Of a stretch of 64,000 nucleotides of DNA, positions 43,180 through 64,000 are shown one piece after another. Within the stretch, counting starts at the first letter, position 1. Each line of letters opens with the position of its first letter. Below the pieces are notes generated by a model that saw nothing but the letters and a program-made list of their open reading frames with translations, was not told the DNA's origin and searched no databases. The position numbers and the translations under genes are program-made. The DNA is from Ursus arctos (taxonomy: Eukaryota > Chordata > Mammalia > Carnivora > Ursidae): the NCBI RefSeq assembly GCF_023065955.2, contig NW_026622985.1, positions 1,200,001-1,264,000 of the forward strand, given 5' to 3'.

Positions 43180-44136
43180 CTGAGGAGACAGAGCGAGCCC
43201 CAGGGGTCAGCTACAGCACAGTGACTAGAGGGCTAAGTGAGACGGCACCTGCAAACGAGGGGCTGGGTTCTCTGTGACCCTGAGCTGCAGGGACGTGCGG
43301 TGGTGGGGGAGGGACTAGAAGAAGCAGTGACATCAGATTGGCCTCCAGAGGCCAACTGCAAGTTCGTTTTCCCCACTGGGAGTCAAGCGTTCCCGGACGG
43401 GCCCTGGGTAGCCTTCTGCTGATGAAGGTCACAGCTGATGGAAACACAGGGGTTTGTGGTTCCTTGCCACGTGCTGGGCACCATGCCAAGAGTTTTACAT
43501 ATAAAATTTCATTTCAATTTCTCACTAGCAGTGAGAGTCACTGAAGAAGCCCAAGCCTAAAGAAACTAAGTAAACCGATCAAGGTCTAGAAGCTAGGAAG
43601 GCTAGAGTCGGGGCGTGAACTCAGATCTTCTCCCAGTGACCAGGCAGCGTGCATGCCTCAGCTTCAAAAGCTACCCGTGACTCCACAATCAGACTAGGCA
43701 ATGTCGTGTGAAATTCTATCTGCATTTGTGCACGAGCGTGTGCATATGTGTGCATGTGTATGTGTGTGCTTGCATGTGTGTGCATACGTGTGCGCGTGTG
43801 CATGCGTGTGTGTTGCTAGCTGTAGTCATCAGAGGCTGAAGTGAGCAGGGAGAAACCTACAGCTAAAAGGTAAAATAATTAATACAAAATTTAGTTCTGT
43901 AAATTACAAATAATCGATAGCTAAAACCTCAGGGCAAATTCATCCTGTGAAATGTGAATGATCTGGAAATGATTCCAAGGAACTTCACACAATAACTTCA
44001 CAATTAGGAATATACAGTTTTCTTTTAATCTCCTTCTTCAGGAATGAAAAATGTAATTGAAATGTTTGGGAATATTCTAAATTAAATTAAACGACCCAAG
44101 TGACCACCTCCACAATCAGCCAGAGTGATTACTCAC
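43180..44136 (-). other. EGFR intron 12
   Basis: The intron is 957 bases. It holds a reverse MIR-like segment at about 43465-43640 and an imperfect (TG)n/(TGCATG)n tract at 43728-43815. Confidence 0.75.
43728..43815 (+). repeat. Imperfect (TG)n / TGCATG tract
   Basis: Alternating tgtgtg, tgcatg and tgcgcg units run over about 88 bases, an alternating purine-pyrimidine stretch in intron 12. Confidence 0.88.
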
Positions 44137-44336
44137 TGCAGCCTTTTTCATCTTTGTTGTTTATGATTTTGGTTTTCTGACTTGAAGTCCCAAATAGTTT
44201 TTTCCAGTTTATTGTATTTGCATAACACAATTTTTGGTTTCCTGAGATGATCACGTCTCCATCACTTATCTCCTTGAGGGAGCGTAATCCCAAGGATGTT
44301 ATGTCCAGGCCGACGACCGCAAGAGAAAACTGACCA
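44137..44336 (-). CDS. EGFR: EGFR exon 12: end of domain III (sequon loss, altered antibody epitope)
   Basis: The exon is 200 bases with acceptor ctccactgtag and donor gtgagtaa. It encodes about residues 433-499, including [20 protein letters not shown] and the run to the final Cys. Two positions stand out against remembered human EGFR. The NIT sequon at mature Asn420 reads DIT here (GAC codon at 44303-44305), so that glycan cannot be added. The residue equivalent to Ser492 of the precursor is Asn (codon 44159-44161), inside a changed stretch [10 protein letters not shown]. The frame and the rest of the domain are intact. Confidence 0.97.
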
Positions 44337-47463
<3,127 letters not shown>

Positions 47464-47537
47464 CTGTTATTTCCTTTACAGTTTTTAGAATATCCAGTTC
47501 CTTTGGATCCAGAGGTAGAGTACGTGTGAAGGAGTCA
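47464..47537 (-). CDS. EGFR: EGFR exon 10: domain III
   Basis: The exon is 74 bases with acceptor cttgtttcag. It encodes about residues 378-403 ending [16 protein letters not shown], part of the domain III solenoid that grips EGF. The donor is gtgtgtgc, the weakest-looking donor in the gene (no A at +3 or +4, no G at +5). Confidence 0.97.
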
Positions 47538-47630
47538 CTGAAACAAGTAACGAAATGATTATTAACAATGTCACCAGTGAACAAAGTGGATTTTGTGTTT
47601 CTCTGCACCAGTAACTTGATCTGTTACTCA

Positions 47631-52938
<5,308 letters not shown>

Positions 52939-53080
52939 GGGGGCATTTCTTCACGCAGGTGGCACCAAAACTGTACTTCCCCTCGGGGTTGACATCCATC
53001 TGGTAGGTGGTGGGGTTGTACAGCATGAGGGGCGGGCAGGTGTCCTTGCACGTGGCTTCGTCCCGGAACTTGCGGCAGAC
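52939..53080 (-). CDS. EGFR: EGFR exon 7: domain II with the dimerisation arm
   Basis: The exon is 142 bases with acceptor ctgtgacag and donor gtgagttc. It encodes about residues 250-297. It contains [20 protein letters not shown], the beta-hairpin arm that contacts the partner receptor in the active back-to-back dimer and is buried against domain IV in the tethered inactive form. The arm appears unchanged from human. The final base joins exon 8 to make an Arg codon. Confidence 0.97.
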
Positions 53081-55574
<2,494 letters not shown>

Positions 55575-55643
55575 ATTTCTGGCAATTCTCCTTTCCCGGA
55601 CCCCAACAGCTTCCATTGGGACAGCCTGGATCACACTTTTGGC
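55575..55643 (-). CDS. EGFR: EGFR exon 5: start of cysteine-rich domain II
   Basis: The exon is 69 bases with acceptor cattttag and donor gtaagtc. It encodes about residues 187-209, including [19 protein letters not shown], the first disulfide module of furin-like domain II. The NGS sequon is present. The cysteine codon is split across the exon 4/5 junction (T|GC) and the reading frame is intact into exon 6. Confidence 0.97.
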
Positions 55644-57181
55644 CTAAAATGTAAAAGAAGTAGTTAAACTCGTATCTCAGAAGAGAATGGATGGTTGAGG
55701 CAACCTGTCCAAGCCCCTGAGCAGAGTGACGTTCCAGAAACAAGGAACAGCTTTCCAATTTCTAATTCTGTTTCCTGGTTGTTTGTAAGTGACTCAAAGC
55801 CTTGTATAAGGAAAAAATAAAAGACGAGCCACGTTCTACTTTTATTTACACTTCAGCTGCAGAAACTGAGGCACAGAGTAATGATCGATTCGTCACAGGC
55901 CATGAAAACTGGGTTCAAACAGCCCGGTTTCCCCATTTGTTTAGGCTTGGAGAATTTTCCAGCATCTCCAACAGCGCTAAGGGTGTCTCGCCTGGAGGGC
56001 TTGGTATGACTGATTACATTCTCACCAGTCCAGGCTCAAGTGACCTGCGGGTCAGTGATCCTAGGGCACACGGGGTCCCGCAAATAAAGACTCCTGGTCC
56101 CGAAGCCTGCTCAAAGGGTCATACGTGTTCACGGTGTGCATCACCTTGCTGACCTGCTACACGTTAGCTGTTGATCTGTGAGCTTCCGTGTGGAAATATT
56201 TAATGTCGATCAATCAGTTTTTGCAGTGATCAGCTACAAATTACAGCTACCAAGATTTTTCTAATCTCATTAGCTGTGTTTTGTTTTTACTGGCATTGAA
56301 ATACCGGAAGACCAAAGCCTTCCATCTATACAAAGAGAACAGGTCGGCTACCAAAGTTTGTTTAAAAAAAGGATCAGCTGTGCAGGCATCTTTCATTGCA
56401 AAGACAGGAGACCCTACAGGAGTTCCTAGGTGTCCCAAAGTCTCCTACAGCCAGGAAGAATTTAATTCCTGGTAGAATTCAGATTTCAAACGGACGAGCT
56501 GAGGATTTCCCAAGTTACTGCGGAACCAGGACACCCCTTTCAGGAGACTGACCATCTTTCCAATCACCCCAGGAGTGAAGGGCAGCAATGCGATGGTGGT
56601 GCTCCCGGGAATCATGAGAGATGGTGAGGCCAAACCCCAAATGCACCACGTGGGCTGTGCATTGTGAAGAAGAGAGGGACCGAGACAGAGAGAGAGATGG
56701 GTAAGAGTAGCAAGAACAAAAAGCAGTATGGAGGTAGGAAGTGTTGAAAGTGCTTGTGTCCGTACGGTGATATGTGCTTTTTGCTGTTTACCCTATACTT
56801 CCTCATATTTCTCAAAACCCTTTTATAAGCAAGTAGTAGGTTTACAAAGCAAAAATATTAAAAATGAAAATGCTTAATGGCATCTTCCTGTAGTGGAGAA
56901 AACATCTGCCAACCAATGAATCAAAGTTTGCTTATAATTCTATTATTAACCCTCTGTTACAAAAAAGAGGAAATGCAGGCAAATTACATAAAATATGGAT
57001 AATAGAAAAAAGCAAAAGGAGGAAATGAGAATCATCCAGAGGTAACCAATATATTCATATAAGTATATGCATATATAAGAATTGATGTCACATTATGCTT
57101 TGTATCATAACTTAAAAAAAGCTAATAAAACATTGTGGCAATTTTTCCATGCCTTTAAATATCCTTCTACATAACATGATT

Positions 57182-57376
57182 TTTTTTTAAAAAAAGATTT
57201 TATTTATTTATTTGAGAGAGAGCAAGAGAAACAGAGAGCACGAGCAGGGGGAGGGGCAGAGGGAGAAGCAGCCTCCCCGCTGAGCAGGGAGCCTGACATG
57301 GACTTGATCCTAGGACCCTGGGATCCTGACCTGAGCCCAAGGCAGACACTTAATGAACTGAGGCACTTAGGCGCCC
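57182..57376 (-). mobile_element. Can-SINE
   Basis: The reverse SINE includes gattttatttatttatttga, gagcacgagcagggggaggg and end ggcacttaggcgccc. The flanking aacatgatttt at about 57174 and 57380 is a short target duplication. Confidence 0.9.
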
Positions 57377-57598
57377 TCAGAACATGATTTTCACTGGAAT
57401 GGCTGTACCATAATTTCTTTAACTACTCTCTTATTTTTAGATATGTAAGTTGTTTCTGAAATTCATTATAGGTAAGGCTGCAAGGAATATTCTTGCACAA
57501 AGATATTTTTCTATATCCTTATACTTTTCACTCCCCTTATTATTTTTTTCTTAGTATTCCTAAACATGGGGATTGCATACTTCATTTATTTTTATTTT

Positions 57599-57753
57599 TT
57601 ATTTTTTTTAAAGATTTTATTTATTTATTTGACAGAGAGAGAGACAGAGAGGGAACACAAGCAGGGGGTGGGAGGGGGAGAAGCAGGCTTCCCACCAAGC
57701 AGGGAGCCCCATGAGGGGCTCGATCCCAGGACCCTGGGCCACCCAGGTGCCCC
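57599..57753 (-). mobile_element. Can-SINE with internal deletion
   Basis: The reverse SINE runs normally to gatcccaggaccctggg and then jumps straight to ccacccaggtgcccc, so about 45 bases of the promoter region are missing. Confidence 0.88.
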
Positions 57754-59254
57754 AGGGAGTGCATACTCTAATGCTTCAATACATATTTGCTAATATTCTA
57801 ACCCTGACCATATTTTATTAATTTATATGCCCACAAGAAGAAGATGAGAATTTCTGCTTCTCCACCCCCGTCCTGATTCAGGTATCTAAAAATCAAAAGG
57901 AACCCAAATCTTTGACGAAGGCAAAAATGATGCTTCTTTATTTTATTTTGACCTTTTTAAAATTACAGTAAGAAATAACATTTTACTTTATTTCTTGGCC
58001 ATCTTGTGTGTGTGGGGAGGTACAAACTGCTCATGTGTTTGGCCCATTTTTTTTTTTTTATTGAGAGGTTGACCTTTTTCTTGGGATACCTAAGACTACT
58101 TTATACAGTCATATTATCGAGAATATTAACCCTTTTCAAGGCAAGCAGCTGAGGCACAATATTTTCCTGTTTGTCATTAAGATTCTTCCATATGGAAGTT
58201 CTCTTGTATGGTATCTGACTGGGCTTCTCTTCATCTTGATATTACGAAGACTCATCTTTCTGTTTTCTTCTAGCACTTAATATATATTCAGTAATTTATT
58301 ATATATAATATGATTTGGAATTTATATTGGTGTACAAAGTGGATGATTGGTTTACTGTAATTTCCCCTCAGGTAAACCCACCCAATCTAGCTTCAAATGC
58401 CGAACCACATCAACAGGGACATCACGTGGGGACACACTGGGTAACCTTTCTGAATCTCAAATCCATTGTCTATAAAATACTTAAATCACCTTATGGGATT
58501 TTTTTTTTTTTTGGATAAAAATTAAATGCATGCGACAAGTTCTCAGGAGGCATGTATGGCCTCAAAAGCTCTTGGCAAACACAGGGTTTCCCTTACCACA
58601 AGGGGAGTGAGAGGCTCCTCATATTGCCACTGGCTGGGTAATTCATGAGGAGAATGCAGGTAGCAGGTGAATAGTGTTCTTTTAAAAAAAAAAATCCTTA
58701 TAGTTCTCGCTCTTTGATATTTTCCCCTTAATAGTTAATCATTCTGGAATGATTTACCGGATAATAAATTCTTCCCTCATTTGCTTGAAATGCCATTTCT
58801 TTATGGACATTTAATTCAGCGAGGCTTATTTGTACTGTCTTTTTCTCTTGTATGTCTGTGGCTTATTCTTACATGTGTATTCTTAACCCAATACCATGTC
58901 ATGTTTGCAGTTTGCAGTTTGCAGCCTTGTCCTGTTTGAATCCTGTTACTGCATACACCTGTCATTCCTCCTTCCCAACATTTCCTTTCGGGGTCTTTCC
59001 CATGGGCTTGGTGTAATGAGGACAGGTGTGCCATCTGGGCTGCTTGATCTAGTCTATGGCAAACCCCTACTGGCCTCACAGCCTTCCTGTGTCATTTTTT
59101 TTTTTTTTGTCATTGCTATAAATGTGCACAATTTAACCTCCCCACTGTCCATCAGATAGCCGAGGGAAGGTCAACCATGTTGTAGAATAAAGTCTTCAGT
59201 TTCTTGCAAACATAGGAGGTGCCATGCTGAGGATCTGTCGGAATGATGATATAT

Positions 59255-59500
59255 GTATAAAACAAAGGGGCTCAACACCCAAGTTTGTAGCAGCATTACT
59301 CATAACTGTTAGCAGGTGGAAGCAACCTGCTGAGCTTGGGGCTCACGAACGGATGCAGGGATAAACCACACAATGGAACACTATGCATCCATATAAATGT
59401 AAGAAATTCTGACACATGCCACAACATGGATGAAACTCGAGGACATCATGCGAAGTGACAGAAGCCAGTCACAAAAAGACAAAGACTATGTGACCCCACT
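59255..59500 (+). repeat. Old LINE-1 3' fragment
   Basis: The segments tttgtagcagcattactcat, gggataaaccacacaatgga, cacatgccacaacatggatg and ggacatcatgcgaagtgaca are typical of L1 3' sequence. No coding frame remains. Confidence 0.75.
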
Positions 59501-60286
59501 TCTGTGAGGTCCCTCGAGATCGATGTGAGCTCCAAATTCTTTGAGACCAAGAAAACACAAAGAAACCCCAACACAAAAACGTGCGTCCACTGCACAGTTT
59601 AGGGAAACAGAGAAGCAGGAAATGGTGATGGGTTCTTATTCTAAAGGACTGAAAGACCAGGGAGATCAGGAAGGGGGAAGCTAAGTGGAGCTTGGTAACT
59701 GCAAGCATGTGTCTTCAGAGTTTCCCACACGGCACTGCCAAGGGGCCAAGTGCTGCAGCCCGACCTACAGCCTGGCCCCCCGCCAGCCTCCCCCTGGCAC
59801 GGGCCGCTTCACCGATGAATGGCAGGGACCAGGTCATGGGCACGAAGGGGAATATGGACAAACACCCCCCCCTGTGCACTGTGCCCAGCTTCGCCTGGGG
59901 CTCTATGTAGGAGGGCAGAGGCCAGCTTACGTGCTTCCGGAGGGCCTGGCGCTGCTCTAAGGCTCAGCAGCAAGTCGGAAGCACACAAAAGTTTGGCTCG
60001 TCTCGTCTAGGCAGGGGGGAGAGGCCCCCGGGCCAGCACTGACGGCTCTTCTCAATGGCTGCACGAGGGCTCAGCGGCCCTGGGGCGGTGATCTGCCCTG
60101 TTAGCGGGCATGCTGACTGTCACCACGAGGAACAACTTGCCCTCCGTCTTGGGTAAGTGCTCTTCTAGTGGGCAGATTGATGGTTTGCTGGTCTTTGGTT
60201 TGGATTAATCTGCTTTCTGTCACCCCCCCCCCCCCACCCTAACACATAGGAGCTACAGGCAGAGGGGACGTTCGTGCGGCACTTAC

Positions 60287-60421
60287 AACTGCCCGCTTGG
60301 TTCTGGAAGTCCATCGACATATTGCTCACAAAGTCGCCGTCAACGATATCCCGCCACTGGATGGTTTCCACGCTGCAGAGCACAGGGTTGTTGCTGAAGC
60401 GCACAGCGCCTTGTAGGATTT
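60287..60421 (-). CDS. EGFR: EGFR exon 4: end of ligand-binding domain I (L1)
   Basis: The exon is 135 bases, as in human, with acceptor ccccacacag and donor gtaagtg. It opens at codon position 2 and encodes about residues 142-186 of the precursor, including [20 protein letters not shown] and the N-glycosylation sequon NMS. The segment completes the first leucine-rich L domain, which with domain III forms the EGF pocket. It is the most 5' exon in the window. The next exon upstream (exon 3) is not found before 64000, where intron 3 contains a LINE-1. Confidence 0.97.
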
Positions 60422-61087
60422 CTGTGTGGGGAGAGAATCTCCGTTACCAACCCGCCGCGTCCTTGAACTTCCACAAAAGGCACATGCATTTCTTCACATT
60501 CGGAGCTCTGCTAAAACATTGCCAGCCTGCCGAACAAGCCCCCCATGGACCTTGGGGGGGGCTGAAAAATGAGGTGATGATAGTGCCATGGAGGAGTCAG
60601 GCTTCCCCCCGAAATGGGCCTTTGATCAACAAACGATCGGAATTCAGAAATGGGGAGGAAGGAAGCTGTATGATGACATGAAGGGGTGAACGGGACGGGG
60701 GTGGCAGTCACGCACTATGCGCTGGCAAGGTCAGGAGAAGGAGGTGACACTGTGAGCTGCCTCCAGGGCTCCTCACTGGAAAAAGTGGCAGGGGGGTGAA
60801 GGGGAGTGAGAAGAATCTCTGGGTACGATGAAGAGACGGCGGACACCAGGAAGGCAAACGGCATGAAAGACCATGATTGTTTCACAGGAAGAAATGATAC
60901 AACATGAGAAATCAGGAATGATTTAAAAAATGCAAGAGTGCGCAAAGGGAGAGCGTTGCATCTATGACATTAGACAAACGGTTACGAATGACTTCTATGC
61001 AAAACACTGCAGCTGTGGGTCTGCAAGGATGAAGTGGATCTAGGAGCTGACAGGCAAGGGGAGCAGACAGGTCACACGGTTAATGAG

Positions 61088-64000
61088 CTCATGCCCTGGA
61101 AGCTGGGGTAGCAATTCTCATATCAGACACATTAGATTTTTAACTAAAGACTGTAGTTAGAGATACAGAAGGGCACTATATTATTCTTAAAGGATGTATC
61201 CAACAAGTGGGTATGACAATTATAAGTATCATGCCCCCAACAGGGGAGCAGCAAGATACACAAGCCAACTCTTAACCAGAATAAAGAGACATATAGATAA
61301 TAATACATTAATAGTAGGGGACCTCAACACTCCACTATCAGAAACAGACAGATCACCTACGCAGAAAATCAACAAAGAAACAAGAGCTTTGAATGCCATA
61401 CTAGACCAGATGGACCTCATAGATATATACAGAATACTACACCCCAAACAAAGGAGTACTCATTCTTTTTGAATGCACATGGAACATTCTCCAGAATAGA
61501 CAATGTTCTGGGTCACAAAACAGGTCTCAACCGATACCAAAACACTGAAATTATTCCCTGCATATTCTCAGACCACCATGCTTTGAAATTGGAGCTCAAT
61601 CACAAGGAAAAATTTGTAAGAAACTCAAACACTTGGAAACTAAGAACCATCCTGCTCAAGAATGATTGGGTAAACCAGGAAATTAAAAATCAATTTAAAC
61701 AATTTATGGAGACCAATGAGAATGAAAACACATCGGTCCAAAACCTGTGGGACACTGCAAAGGCAGTCCTAAGGGGAAATACATAGCCATCCAAGCCTCA
61801 CACAAAGGAATAGAAAAATCTAAAATGCAGTTTTATATTCTCACCTCAAGAAGCTGGAGCTGGAACAGAAGAACAGGCCTAACCCACACACGGGAAAGCA
61901 GTTCCTCAAGATTAGAGCAGAGATCAATGAATTAGAAACCAGGAGCATAGTAGAGCAGATCAACAGAACTAGAAGCTGGTTCTATGAAAGAATAAATAAG
62001 ATCGATAAGCCACTGGCCAGACTTATCCAAAGGAATAGAGAAAGGACCCAAATTAATAAAATTATGACTGAAAGGGGAGAGGTCACAACCAACACCAATG
62101 AAATAGGAAGGATCATTAGAAACTTTTATCAACAGCTTTATGCCAATAAATTAAACAACCTGGAAGAAATAGATGCCTTCCTGGAAACCTATAAACTACC
62201 GAGACTGAAACAGGAAGAAACTGATGACTTTAACAGACCGATTAATTATGAAGAGATTGAAGCAGTGAACAAAAACCTCCCCAAAAACGAGTCCAGGGCC
62301 TGATGGATTCCCAGGGGAATTCTACGAAACATTCAAAGTAGAAATAATACCTATTCTTCTAAAGCTATTTCAAAATATAGAAACAGAAGGAAAACTACCA
62401 AACTCATTCTGTGAGGCCAGTATTACCTTGATCCCCAAACCAGGCAAAGACCCCATCAAAAAGGAGAATTACAGACCGATATCCCTGATGAATATGGACA
62501 CCAAAATCCTCAACAAGACCCCAGCTAATAGGATCCAACAGTACATTAAAAGGATTATCCATCATGGCCAAGTGGGATTCATCCCTGGGATGCAAGCGTG
62601 GTTCAACATTCGCAAATCGATCAGTGTGATAGATCACATCAACAAGAAAAGAGTCAAGAACCATATGATCCTCTCAATTGATGCAGAAAAAGCATTTGAC
62701 AAAAGACAGCATCCTTTCCTGATTAAAACCCTTCGGAGTGTAGGGATAGAGAGTACATTCCTCAATCTCATAAAAACCATCTATGAAAAGCCTACAGCAA
62801 ATATCATTCTCAATGGGGAAAAGCTGAAAGCCTTTCCCTTAAGATCAGGAACACGACAAGGATGCCCACTCTCGCCATTATTATTCAACATAGTACTAGA
62901 AGTCCTTGCAACAGCAATCAGACAACAAAAAGGGATAAAAGGTACCCAAATTGGCAAAGAAGAAGTCAAACTGTCTCTCTTCGCAGATGACAGGATACTC
63001 TATATGGAAAACCCAAAAGAATCCACTCCCAAACTACTAGAAGTTATAGAGCAATTCAGTAATGTGGCGGGATACAAAATCAATGCTCAGAAATCAGTTG
63101 CATTTCTATACACGAACAATGAGACTGAAGAAAGAGAAATTAGGGAATCCATCCATTGACAATAGCACCAAAAACCATACGTTATCTCGGAATTAACTTA
63201 ACCAGAGACGTAAAGGATCTATATTCTAGAAACTACAAATCACTCTTGAAAGACATTGAAGAAGACACAAAAAGATGGAAAATATTCCATGCTCATGGAT
63301 CGGAAGAATTAACATAGTTAAAATGTCCATGTTACCCAGAGCAATCTACACTTTCAATGCTATCCCGATCTTAATACCGATGACATTTTTCAAAGAACTG
63401 TAACAAACAGCCCTTAAATTTGTGTGGAATCAGAAAAGGCCCCGAATTGCCAAGGAATTGTTGAAAAGGAAAAAGAAAGCTAGGGGCATCACGTTGCCGG
63501 ATTTCAAGCTATACTGCGAAGCTGTGATCACAAAGACAGCATGGTACTGGCACAAAAACAGACACATAGACCAATGGAACAGAATAGAGAACCTAGAAAT
63601 GCACCCTCGGCTTTTTGGGGAACTAATCTTTGACAAAGCAGGAAAAAACATCTGGTGGAAAAAAGACAGTCTCTTCAATAAATGGTGCTGGGAAAATTGG
63701 ACAGCTACATGCAAAAGAATGAAACTTGACCAGTCTCTCACACCATACACAAAGATAAACTCCAAATGGATTTAAGACCTCGATGTGAGACAGGAATCCA
63801 TCAAAATCCTAGAGGAGAACCTAGGCAGCAACCTCTATGACATCGGCCACAGCAACCTTTTTCATGACACATCTCCAAAGGCAAGAGAAACAAAAGAAAA
63901 AATGAACTTGTGGGACTTCAAATCATAAAATGGGCAGAATATATGAACAGACACTTTTCCAATGAAGACATACAAATGGCTAACAGACACATGAAAAAGT
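61088..64000 (+). mobile_element. LINE-1, 5'-truncated, antisense to EGFR
   Basis: The element begins within the ORF2 endonuclease region, so the 5' UTR, ORF1 and start of ORF2 are absent. It runs through reverse transcriptase toward the ORF2 C-terminus and leaves the window before its 3' end and A-tail. Its orientation is opposite to EGFR transcription. Frame changes and stops show it cannot produce an active ORF2 protein. Confidence 0.93.
61088..64000 (+). pseudogene. Decayed LINE-1 ORF2 (endonuclease and reverse transcriptase)
   Basis: ORF2 encodes the endonuclease and reverse transcriptase that copy LINE-1 into DNA. Here the frame is broken into blocks: 61194-61472 (endonuclease, with VGDLNTPLS), 61469-61786 (endonuclease end, SDHHALKLE), 62064-62303, 62428-63159 (reverse transcriptase, with the catalytic FADD at about 62980-62991) and 63422-63775. 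The blocks lie in changing frames with stops between. Near 63920 the reading jumps from NLWDFKS to [10 protein letters not shown], which suggests that about 170 bases are missing compared with intact elements. Confidence 0.9.

Larger units (their letters stand above)
55644..60286 (-). other. EGFR intron 4
   Basis: The intron is 4643 bases. It holds a weak reverse MIR-like piece near 55855-55925, an old LINE-like AT-rich region around 56880-57560, Can-SINEs at 57182-57376 and 57599-57753, an old L1 3' fragment near 59255-59500 and a C-run at 60222-60236. A tttgcag triplet repeat sits at 58904-58924. Confidence 0.7.
60422..64000 (-). other. EGFR intron 3, partial
   Basis: From the exon 4 acceptor upward, 60422-61087 is unique sequence and 61088-64000 is LINE-1. 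Exon 3 is not seen and must lie beyond the window. Confidence 0.85.

Overview
This is a mammalian nuclear genome window from a carnivore. Sixteen tRNA-derived Can-SINEs (head GGCGCCTGGGTGGC, pyrimidine-rich middle, AAATAAATAAAATC tail), several with clear target-site duplications, indicate Carnivora. The abundant subtype with a CTGCTTGTGTTCCCTC core suggests an arctoid caniform such as a bear or seal relative, but I cannot fix the species.

The window holds one protein-coding gene on the minus strand: EGFR (ERBB1), the epidermal growth factor receptor tyrosine kinase. It runs from exon 4 (60287-60421) to the stop codon in exon 28 (6777). All 25 exons were placed by translation, reading phase and GT-AG junctions. 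Together they give 3200 coding bases in one open frame with no frameshift. Exons 1-3 and the promoter lie beyond 64000. Exons 4-12 encode most of ligand-binding domains I-III, exons 13-16 domain IV, exon 17 the membrane span and juxtamembrane segment, exons 18-24 the kinase, and exons 25-28 the phosphotyrosine tail. The 3' UTR follows to about 5015-5110.

Layout: 1-5000 is downstream flank or possible long 3' UTR with old repeats; 5015-6776 is the proximal 3' UTR; 6777-60421 is the EGFR exons and introns; 60422-64000 is part of intron 3, of which about 61088-64000 is a decayed, antisense LINE-1 ORF2. The introns hold Can-SINEs, MIR, L2, MER5, one MaLR-type LTR, L1 fragments and microsatellites.

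I found no second gene, RNA gene, CRISPR array or undescribed system. The points most worth following are lineage-specific changes in the receptor: loss of the N-glycosylation sequon equivalent to mature Asn420, Asn at the cetuximab-resistance position Ser492, a two-residue loss at the exon 27 acceptor, and degradation of the expected polyadenylation signal. Comparisons with human EGFR are from memory of that protein and mRNA, not from an alignment run here.
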